Of a DNA stretch of 64,000 bases, positions 56,601 to 64,000 are shown in pieces. Origin of the DNA: Tetragnatha versicolor. Its lineage: Eukaryota; Arthropoda; Arachnida; Araneae; Tetragnathidae. Position 1 is the stretch's first letter; every line of letters starts with the position of its first letter. The stretch spans positions 57,592,870-57,656,869 of the forward strand of contig JANDEH010000002.1 in assembly GCA_024610705.1 (NCBI GenBank), read 5' to 3'. Made by a program: the position numbers and the translations under genes. The notes under the pieces were generated by a model. That model saw nothing but the letters and a program-made list of their open reading frames with translations, searched no databases and had not been told where the DNA came from.

Positions 56601-59600
56601 TTAAAATATTTAATTTCCTGTAACCTATTGTGGAAAATTTCGACCAGATTTTCGAATTCAGCGATCGAAAATCCATTAGAAAATTCACAATTTATACAAA
56701 AACCTCGCACAGGCAAATTCCTTATTGTCAGGCATCTGAGTGTCGGGAAAATGATCGGATCCCAAAAAAAGGATGTCTTTCAACAAATTTCCAATCGAAA
56801 AAAATAATGAAAGTATGGATTTGACAACTCAATCATTGAACTAGACACGGAGATTCCGTATCAAAAAAGTCTTCGGGATACAAAGATAATTCTTAAAAGA
56901 ATGATAATTTTCTCACTCACAATCATTCTCAAACAACCACAATTTATCCATTTAGTCTCGTAACAAGTAGATGCATGAGTAAGCATAATTATTGTTTCCC
57001 GGAAAATTAGTAAACCAGACAAGAAGTATTCCAAATGTTCATGTGATCACAACACAGCTAGATTGGTACAAATGATATGCACGCAGTTTTTAACTTAATC
57101 AGTCCAGTTAGAACTATTCAAATAAAGAGATGGTTGTACTATTTTCAAGTTCTTGAGCTACCTCAACACAATTCAACGTAAAAAGCAGAGTGTAAAATTT
57201 AACATTGACAACACAATAAACAGAAAAGGCATTGGGATTTTAGATTGAATCATAAGGTTAAAACGAATGATGTATATGAAGTACAAATTATAAGGAATAA
57301 TTTTATCTCATAGAAAATTAAGGGATTATTTAAACCCAAGTTCATAATCCCCCCTAAAAAACAGACTTGTTCGAATAGTTCTTCGAAGTTCATTATTATT
57401 AAATTTGACGTTCTATTGGTCTTCCCTTGAAAATTCTGCAGCGTACAAGGAGATGTAGTCTTTAGGCGTCACCCAAAGGGTTTCAGAATGAGTTAAAACT
57501 ATTTTTAAGAGGCAAAAATTTTCTGTGGGAGGATTCTCAGACCCCTCTTCATTTTCTAGAACTCATTATAGTGAAAATTTTTTTAACATTTAGTGCATTC
57601 AAGTTCAAATCCTATCTTTATAAACCCTCACTATTCGTGATATCCAATCGTTTGATTTGATGGAACCCACTGCCACAGATTCCAAATTTGATGATTCCAC
57701 TGGTGGTCGGGATGGAGCATCCCATAGAATCTTCCCATCGTGCCCACAACAGGTTGTCGGGCGCAGTCAAGGTCATTTCGATGGGCTCGAATCAGGTTGT
57801 CGGACTGTCCCGGATGTTCCTCTTGAATAAAGGACCGGCCGATATTGTTTTTTATTACGTTGTTCATGGTCGGCCGGCTACTTCGCCAGATGTAATACAA
57901 TACAAAATGCCGCTTTGGAAGTGACAAATAGTTTCGGACGGAAGAGTTGAGCGTACAATACCAGACAGCAGTTTTTAATTTGTCCCATTTGTTTCAGAGA
58001 CTCCAACTTTCAAAGATGGTTGTCAGTAGTCCTTATGAGTAAGGAAATTTTTTTTGGAAGTTGATCCTAAAAACAGGGTTGTTTTATACACCTAGTCCGA
58101 TTTTTTTAGGGGTGGATCCCCTAACATCCCCCTTGATGTCATATCTGAAACAGGTTATAATCTAACAACATTTTTAAAAATATTGCATTTAAGCTTCACA
58201 GTGATCTATCAGTAAAAATTTTCAACTTAGGAAATCCTTAAGAAAAATTAGTTGAAAACACTGACTAAAATCGATATAAACGCGATCTGAGAGGTATCAC
58301 TGGACTTATTCGGCTCCTCTGGTTATGCTTAAATTTTTCCTACAGTGTAATTACAATGTGAAAAGAAGCCAGCTTCATCTACGCGCCGGGAAAATGGTAC
58401 TTACGAGAAAAATCGTTATTTTTCTACTATTCCGCCGAAATCGGTCCTAAACACCGGGCTTCTAACCACTATAAAGTTGTTTTTTGCACATCGCAAGAAA
58501 AAGCAGATTTCAATTTGGCGCCCGCCGCTGCGCCGTCCGAAAGAAGCCGAGGGAAGAACGGAATACCCCGCATGCAACACGAAACCCGATCGCTCGCTAC
58601 CCTGTTTTATGAAGACTGAAAATATCCTAAAATAGAGGATAATTAGGAAAAAAACTTTCGCTTTTAAGTGCTTTTTATAATAGATTTCCGATTTTCCGTA
58701 GTTTTTTCGATGTTATCCGTAGTCCGTAGTTTAACGACGGCATCCGTAGGAACTACGGAGAATCCGTAGTAGTTGGAGTCTCTGTTGTTTACACCATCAA
58801 AAGTTTTTAATAAAAGATTAGGTTGGTGGGTAGCTTAGGTTTTTATGGCTTACGAGCAATATTATCACATTAAACTAATTTCCAATTAACGACAGCTTAA
58901 TAGAATCGTCAGTTGGAAGAAGGGAATAAGTCCTAAAACTAAGTTTTGAGAAAATCGAGAAAAAAAAACTGTAAAAGTAATGGAATATTCATGGTATAAC
59001 CACCAAATTTTTACTGGAATTTCAGAACCCTATTTACAAAACAAAGCAATCATCAAAACAAATATAAGTAAATTCACAAATATTTTACAGTCAAAATAAG
59101 CTGATGGACTTATTCCCTTCTTCCACCTTATAAATTTTCCTGATGAAAAAATTTTGAAAAACCCTTAAATTCACATTTAAATTATATTTCTCCTTAGTTT
59201 ACACCACAAAAGGATGAAATAAAAAGAATAAGACAAATAAAATGGAAAATTATAGTGAAACTGAGTTATTAAAGCAGTATCAATGGAGTGAGTGAATATG
59301 AATGGAGTCATTCCCTGCATAAAAAAAGTTTTAAAAAAATTTAAATTAAGAGAAAATTTTATTTTAACTTAGTTTACAGCAGAAAGAATATGAAAATAAA
59401 GACAAATTAACTTAAATTCCAAATTAAAAAATATACAATGAATGGACATCGATTTCACAACTTCAAGGGGCGATATCTCCCTATAGGGGTTAGTTATTTA
59501 CCCCCTCTTTTCACCCATGTGTAGAGCAAAGCTTGGAGATTGTTTTGAGCACAAAAAGTCGATTTGTCATTTTTTGGACTTACTCCTTTCTTCAAAATGC

Positions 59601-60796
59601 CGATTCAATTCTTTTCATATTTTTTAAAAGTTCCCATTAAATTATACAGCATCAGAAGTACTAGTTAAAAAAAAGAAGCTCACAGATAATAATGAAACAG
59701 ATTACATTAACATTAAATCCATTTAATTTTTAGATTTCATTCGTAAAATAGTGGCACCATTGGATATGAATTTAATTAAATGGTTTTTGTTAGCATGAGT
59801 TCGAAAAACGATTTTTAGTACTCCTACTGAATATTTTAGAGTATGTAGATTTCACTCATTTTAAGAGTCCAGATAAAATTCATTATGGATTCTGTAGCTT
59901 CATCCAAATTGTAAGTAGGAATAAATTAGTAAAAGAAGGTACAAATTTAAAGATTGCATTTAGAGTTTAAAAAGAAAATGACGGTGCATATAAGCGTAAG
60001 CAAATTGCAAAGGATCATTCTAACTGTGAAATTCAAATCTTTCCTCGTAGAATTGGAAATTAATCTATATCCATTACTCAATTCACATATTAAGTTGTCA
60101 TTGTTACTTTATCACCTGAAAAAGTTATGAAAAGCTATTATCCCGCATGAATTAAAATTATTAAATACCATTTGTAAACTGGCTAACGTTTGAAGCTTTC
60201 TCGTACTCAAGACGAATAAAGGAAAATAACATACAAAACAACCAATAACTAACTAAACCAGTAACTAAAAAGAAGTAACTATCAAATCCAAAAATACACA
60301 ACTTTTTTTATAAACCTTAAAATCAAAAATAAGATTTCTATAAAGTCCATATCATTGGTCGAAAACCTCATGGTAATTTGAGAATAATTGGCGAACCCAG
60401 GAGGGGCTATAGAGGGTGCAAACCCTAAAATTGAAAACAATTCTACCCCAAAATCTAAAATTCCTTCTCCAATTTGAATATTATCTTATTTTTTATTACG
60501 GAGATGGAGGTTATGATAAGGATTTTATGGTGTTTACCGTTCACCCATTCACACTTTTTGAGACCTCACTCCAGACAAAAATCCTAGATTCGCAGTTAAA
60601 ATTTTGTGACTATTTTGATGACATCAAAGGTATGACACACGTGAATTAAATGGTCATCCGCGTGACCCATAGCGACACTCACCCCTGCAAGTGGGCTGTA
60701 ATGAGCAGAACTGGCCATTCTTCCGCCCCAGCCGAAAGGAACATATTCCTGGAACTGCAACGAACGATCTTCAGCAGAGACAATCGCCTTGTTCAC
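44607..60796 (-). CDS. Unrecognised two-helix membrane protein with PPxY tail, 4 exons, 674 aa
   Basis: Minus-strand exons: 60683-60796, 51345-51658, 49295-49507 and 44607-45990. All have GT-AG borders and matching phases; the 675 codons include the stop. A CCC cluster (56-58, a likely palmitoylation site) precedes two hydrophobic helices (about 63-84 and 89-108) joined by a short HRWDP turn. Exon 3 encodes a compact GYFPPVVAAYGIEQHSAVVQ region with a QQQQ run. Exon 4 encodes about 460 residues of Ser/Thr/Pro-rich, probably disordered tail with a basic RS-rich patch. PPSY at 653-656 (in PPPSYDDV) is a WW-domain (Nedd4-type) binding motif. Exons 2 and 3 are far more GC-rich than their surroundings. 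Both termini of a two-helix protein would face the same side, probably the cytosol. No family name is offered. Confidence 0.82.
45991..47728. other. Intron 3 of the membrane-protein gene, distal part
   Basis: AT-rich intron sequence. A more GC-rich patch at 46670-46810 (GTCGCGTGGCAACCGTGCGT) shows no exon or RNA structure I can support. Confidence 0.4.
47729..47893 (+). CDS. Small ORF or first exon, 54 codons, antisense in an intron
   Basis: An ATG in a good context (CAAA before it) opens a frame starting MTEMLPTEQFIFDDEMFFV. It runs to AKG and a TAA that overlaps a strong donor (GG followed by GTAAGG at 47889). So it may be either a 54-aa ORF or a first coding exon. The composition looks protein-like (DDEMFF, GGRNLQKHVK). 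I do not recognise it and could not find a second exon. It lies opposite intron 3 of the membrane-protein gene. Confidence 0.3.
   Translation: MTEMLPTEQFIFDDEMFFVTLDSMMGGRNLQKHVKAINTISAFQWLILLKTAKG
47966..48121. mobile_element. MITE, 156 bp, TTAA-flanked, internal-deletion form
   Basis: CCGGCGCAAGTTTAGAACTG and its inverse (ending CTTGCGGCGG) are the ends; TTAA flanks both (47962-47965 and 48122-48125). It matches the two ends of the 326-bp copy at 21911-22236 but lacks the centre, including the NRF-1-type site. The break falls at a TTGATTT word. Confidence 0.88.
48126..49294. other. Intron 3 of the membrane-protein gene, proximal part
   Basis: An AT-rich stretch. A minus-strand frame ending at 49036 (CLQQQRANTDEKLLELAQ) looks protein-like, but it has no usable acceptor in phase with exon 3. 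It is left unannotated. Confidence 0.4.
49688..50605. mobile_element. Long-inverted-repeat hAT-type element, 918 bp
   Basis: TAGGGTGTTCCGAAA and TTTCGGAACACCCTA are the ends; ATAGTCAG is duplicated exactly at 49680-49687 and 50606-50613. The arms of roughly 330-360 bp are closely similar over most of their length; words shared in inverse include GAAAGCGCGCTTTTCACC and GGCGCGGGGGTCAAAAATCG. The same peptide frame appears in both arms for that reason alone. The centre (about 50.04-50.2 kb) is unpaired. It lies in intron 2 of the membrane-protein gene. Confidence 0.9.
50614..51344. other. Intron 2 of the membrane-protein gene, proximal part
   Basis: Ordinary AT-rich intron. A (CCTT)n-like stretch lies at 51238-51251. 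No RNA gene or element ends seen. Confidence 0.4.
51659..53549. other. Intron 1 of the membrane-protein gene, first part
   Basis: Open frames on both strands at 52365-52644 mirror each other and carry no recognisable motif. No inverted-repeat element ends were found. It is mostly AT-rich sequence. Confidence 0.4.
53550..53566 (-). promoter_or_regulatory. CTCF-like word
   Basis: AGCGCCCCCTCCACTCC on the plus strand reads GGAGGGGGCGCT on the minus strand, close to the conserved CTCF core. It lies about 1.2 kb from the oppositely oriented word at 54785. Sequence match only. Confidence 0.3.
53833..53980. repeat. Possible SINE-like or insect repeat fragment
   Basis: ATTGGCGCAACAGCCTTAG begins a 145-bp GC-richer stretch with CCTGGGGTGCAAGG and a terminal inverted word (CTTAGTGGTGTGGACTAAG). 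Its composition stands out from AT-rich surroundings. Family uncertain. Confidence 0.3.
54568..54830 (-). promoter_or_regulatory. GC-rich candidate alternative promoter and first exon
   Basis: On the minus strand, AAAATCATG is followed directly by a GTGAGC donor, so the exon would end with the start codon (54570-54568). Spliced to exon 2 (51658), the phase fits and gives M-GVALASDGVSSMEGG. The 260 bases upstream are GC-rich and contain a short upstream frame (MEESLGFDALGAS) and AGGTGGCGC (54785-54793), a CTCF-like word. This would produce a form without the first 38 residues. No expression evidence. Confidence 0.4.
54831..57994. other. Intron 1 of the membrane-protein gene, middle part
   Basis: It contains diverged repeat pieces (55000-55360, with GGCCGTAACCAGA; 57410-57560, with CTTGAAAATTCTGCAGCG, the family at 27.2 and 42.2 kb). 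The segment at 55750-55830 resembles 3980-4060 (GATCGTGCC-CTGAAT). Mirror open frames at 57631-57927 show no motif. No gene supported. Confidence 0.4.
57995..58784. mobile_element. Inverted-repeat element, 790 bp, with 6-bp flanking repeat
   Basis: CAGAGACTCCAACT and AGTTGGAGTCTCTG are exact 14-bp inverted ends. TTGTTT lies immediately outside both (57989-57994 and 58785-58790). A 6-bp duplication is unusual for hAT; the 8-bp alternative does not match. The interior holds a GC-rich block (58480-58600) and a run of TCCGTAG words (58694-58770). Confidence 0.7.
58694..58770. repeat. Clustered TCCGTAG words
   Basis: CCGTAG occurs at least five times in 77 bp, and once in inverse (CTACGGA), just inside the right end of the 790-bp element. 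It looks like a sub-terminal transposase-binding array. Confidence 0.65.
58791..60682. other. Intron 1 of the membrane-protein gene, part next to exon 1
   Basis: AT-rich, with no element ends or exons seen. GGAATAAGTCC near 58923 and GGACTTATTCCCTTCTTCC near 59104 are a distant inverted pair. Confidence 0.4.
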
Positions 60797-60950
60797 TTAT
60801 CTCGCGATTGGGATAAGAGATAACAAGGGAGTCATCGGCAAGCACGTGGGGTCTTTGTCACACAACGAGCGTGACAATTTGAGAGGAGAATTCTCGCGCG
60901 AACATGGAAAAGAATCGCTAAATTCGGAACCCAAAGCAAGGTGTTGTTCC

Positions 60951-62040
60951 CAGTGGCGTAGCCAGGATTTTCCTAAGGGGGGGGTCCAGTGCGAAAAATT
61001 TACCAATGGATATCAAAAAGTGTCCAGTCCACAATTAGTGAAATAAAGTTATAATTTTCACATTACTTTTAATTTCTGCTCTGTGTTAATTAATATAGTT
61101 AATAATTTATTAATAAAATAAATAGTGTAATAATTAAGATTAAGTATTACTTCGATTGAAAGTTCTGATCCACATAATTTTTTTATTAAGTACAGAGACC
61201 GTCGAGAAACATAGTTTTCTGTAGCTCCATATTAAAGAGGGGGGTTTGGGGGTCCACCCCCAGAAAATTTTTGGAAATTTGATTTTAAAAAGGAGTTTTT
61301 TTACTTCATTCATGAGGTAATAACCGAGGAGCACCGCTCCTTGTAAGCCAGGTAATTTTTTAGGAAAAAAGTAAAAAATATGACGTTTCTGAGGCAGTAG
61401 TTGATCCAGGATTCGGTTTTTTTTGGGGGGGGGCTAAAAATTTTGAAAATCAAATTGAATCTCCTCAACGAATGTAATATTAAAAAGGTTGAAAATAATC
61501 GTGTTCGAATTACCTTAAGGGGGGTTTGGGGGGACCTCCCCCAGAAAATTTTTGGAAATTCAAGTCTAAAAAGCAGGTTTTCAACTCGTTTTGGTACACC
61601 TAATCCGAATTTCGATCATTATATTTTCAGGAATTTATTATTTGCTAGGAGTTTTGTATTTTGACGAACTCATTCTTAAAAAAGTTGTTTAATAAAGTTC
61701 CAAGTCCCAAGGGGGGTCTGGGGGTACTCCCCCAAAATTTGTTTGGAAATTTGACCCTAAAAACAGGGTTTGGTTTACTCGTTTAGTACCCTTTATCGCC
61801 CCCTCCCCTTATATCGTCCCTCAACTAATACGTTTTTTATAGGTAAACCGGGGGATCCCTCGGAAAATTTTAGATTTTAACAAGCAAAAAAGGTGGTTTT
61901 TAGATACTTTTAAGGGACATAGACGCCCTCTTTTGAGTAGGCACTGGAATATTTAAAGCCTAAAAAAGGGTTCAAAAATTTTAGGTCTGGCCCATGGGGG
62001 GGGTTCGGACCCGGGGACCCCCCCCTTCGCTACGCCCCTG
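60951..62040. mobile_element. hAT element, 1090 bp, just upstream of the membrane-protein gene
   Basis: CAGTGGCGTAGCCAGG and CTTCGCTACGCCCCTG are imperfect inverted ends. GTTGTTCC is duplicated exactly at 60943-60950 and 62041-62048. The interior has three G-run/C-run hairpin units (61235, 61520, 61712) and an embedded piece starting CAGTAGTTGATCCAGG (61396). It sits 155 bp upstream of the ATG of the membrane-protein gene, in its likely promoter or 5' UTR. Confidence 0.9.
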
Positions 62041-62048
62041 GTTGTTCC

Positions 62049-63824
62049 AAAGGGTTTGCAGGCTTTTCCTAAGTTGTTCCATTCTTCTGATTTTCTTCTT
62101 CCGGGTGCGAATTTATGTCCGCTACCGTGGAATAAATATGGACGCATTCTTCTATTGTTCTATTGATTCATGTCCACAGGACAAAATTCGGAAATAGAAT
62201 CTTCGTTTCGGGTAAGTTTTGTCCACAGATCCTCGCACTTGGATGAGTTGAGGGAATCTTCTTGGGGGACGTTCAAATATTAAGTAATCCCTTAAAGGGG
62301 AGGGGTTTGAATTTTGCTTATTTAGCCTGACAAGGGGGATGAGTTTTAAAAGGTGTTACTATGTAACATGTTGCAAACACTGAATTATCGAAAATATCTC
62401 GTTTCTTGCAAAAATAATTTCAAAATTCACCCAAAAATAAATTTTACATATATAAAAATTAAACTAGGAGGAAAAATTCAAGTATTTTGACTAAACAAGG
62501 AAAATTTTAACGATAGGTTGTGTTCATGGAACACAATCAATGAATTTCTGGAATTTAGGCACTGCTAACAATGTTGTACAAAAAAGAACAAAGGGGAGAT
62601 TGGGTCAGTTTTATTAAGTAATTATGAGGGGGGTTGCGGGTTGCTTATCTTTGCTGACAGGGTGGGGGGCATAAATGACCAAAAACATGCTTATGTATTA
62701 TTTGAACGGCCCCTAGTATAAGGCATTGTGATCTATGGGACTCTAGAAGATTTGTGATTAGCTCGATGTTTCAATACCGGTACAAGACTTAAGTCATTAT
62801 CAAGACTGAAAGCAGCACAAAACATAGAAGAAACATAATATTGGGATCGTCAAAGAGCTCTGATCCCGAGAGCTTGGATGACTCCAACATGACGCGGAAT
62901 GTCAATAGTAATAAAGACCGACATAAAAACCTTGAGTTTTAAGTACACGTCGCGTCGTTTTACTCATGAAAATAAACTCAATGTTGTTTTAGATCTACAA
63001 TGAAGCGGAATTTAGCAACAAATCTTTTCCATGATTTTTCTCTAGGGGGCTGAGGCACCAAAAACATGTACATTACCATGACTTTCTCGTGTCCAAACGA
63101 CTTACTTTTCTTTTAAAGTTACATCATAAATTACCTATATCTACCTGTATTCATGAAAAAGTGGAAAAAATCAGTTTATTTAAGGAATTTGTACTACAAC
63201 TGAAATATTTTTTTTTAATTCTGAAGGGGGGTGCACCCCTTTTTAGTCCCTACCCCTGGGTTCGCTCTTGACCTAACGACTTGTTAGAGTTGGTCAATTT
63301 ATATTTCATGATTTGCAAATACATATAAGGGTCCTATTACAAACCAAATCTAACAAGATAAAGTCAAAACAATTCAGACAAAATTAAATAGGATATTATA
63401 AAGCACCCAAAGAGTTTAACAGGCAATCCAACATAAGAATTCAAAAACTACATTATTCTTAATTATAAGATGCTTAAAAAAGGGGCTGAGAAAGTTCTCT
63501 TGAGTTGCATTTCTCCCACAATTATACTACCATCTACCATAACAACTGGAAACTGTTTTCATGCTTACAATAGTTAAATTTGTGAAGGTCTTTGGTCCAC
63601 ATTAACCGTCTGTAACAAATTATGGAAACGCTCAAATGGTTAGTTTAAGTGAATAATCATCTCACAGTGCATTGCACAACATAACAAATTAAAAAGTTTG
63701 AGAGTTAAATAGGGATGAAAAGTTTTAGAGAGAGAAGAGTCAAAGAGTTTATTTCCAACTCAGAATTTCATGTAGCATATATACCTGATGAAACAATTAT
63801 AAAAATCATTAACTCAATTTTAAA
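62049..63824. other. Upstream flank of the membrane-protein gene
   Basis: No exon or complete element seen. Scattered G-rich pieces (62290-62340, 62620-62700, 63220-63270) resemble decayed members of the local repeats. Confidence 0.4.
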
Positions 63825-64000
63825 TAGTAATGGGCAAAATCGATAATTTTAGGTATCGAATACTTTGGTATCGAATACTTATAGGTATCGAGTACTTTTA
63901 GGTATCGAGTACTTTTTTTCAATGTCGGGAAATGAACCTGAAGGGACAATTTTTTTAGGGCCTATCCATAATCAGACTAATATTCAAAAAACTGAAAGCG
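63825..64000. mobile_element. hAT copy (TAGTGATGGGC family), cut by window edge
   Basis: It begins TAGTAATGGGCAAAATCGAT and runs closely parallel to the copy at 30329 (without its nested element) to the last base, ending in ACTGAAAGCG. The right end and duplication lie outside the window. Confidence 0.88.

Noticed and set aside
57631..57927. Opposed ORFs of 78 and 98 codons
   Set aside because: Neither shows a domain motif, splice borders or a match to any family I recognise. Antiparallel open frames in GC-richer DNA are common.
58330..58600. GC-rich block with a minus-strand GTAAGT donor near 58405, considered as another first exon
   Set aside because: It lies wholly inside the 790-bp inverted-repeat element and has no ATG or phase link to exon 2, unlike the candidate at 54568.

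Overview
This is a eukaryotic, intron-rich, AT-rich window that looks like an arthropod (probably insect) genome. The evidence is three animal gene families with short exons and canonical GT-AG introns (Drp1, ZRSR2, Nup35), AATAAA poly(A) signals, a tRNA-derived SINE, and a very heavy load of small DNA transposons. No species is claimed.

Layout. (1) 1-694: last coding exon of dynamin-related protein 1 (+). (2) 0.9-3.4 kb: repeat-rich spacer with a 37-codon single-pass membrane ORF at 3161-3274. (3) 3401-17382: complete 11-exon ZRSR2 spliceosome gene (+, 478 aa), with introns holding a SINE and several dated hAT insertions. (4) 17888-21674: four-exon minus-strand gene, convergent with ZRSR2, encoding a 208-aa protein that keeps the zinc ribbon and helix-turn-helix of an ISXO2-like transposase but has no catalytic domain. 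(5) 21.9-27.4 kb: transposons, including a 2.1-kb TA-flanked element with long inverted arms. (6) 27410-43218: a nest of transposons. A hAT element (8-bp target duplication) is split by a second hAT, which is split by a third, which is split by an 8.6-kb Transib-like element whose interior holds seven exons of Nup35 (33935-38491). The outermost hAT also carries a small retroposon with a hammerhead ribozyme (41717-41760, minus strand). (7) 44607-60796: minus-strand, four-exon gene for an unrecognised 674-aa protein with two membrane helices and a C-terminal PPxY motif; a GC-rich second candidate first exon lies at about 54.57-54.83 kb. (8) 60.9-64.0 kb: upstream flank with more hAT copies, the last cut by the window edge.

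The genes are not an operon or pathway. Drp1 (mitochondrial fission), ZRSR2 (3' splice-site recognition) and Nup35 (nuclear pore) are unrelated housekeeping genes. The connecting theme is transposition: repeated hAT bursts dated by intact 8-bp duplications, a transposase-derived host gene, and a nuclear-pore gene copy lying as cargo inside a nested transposon.
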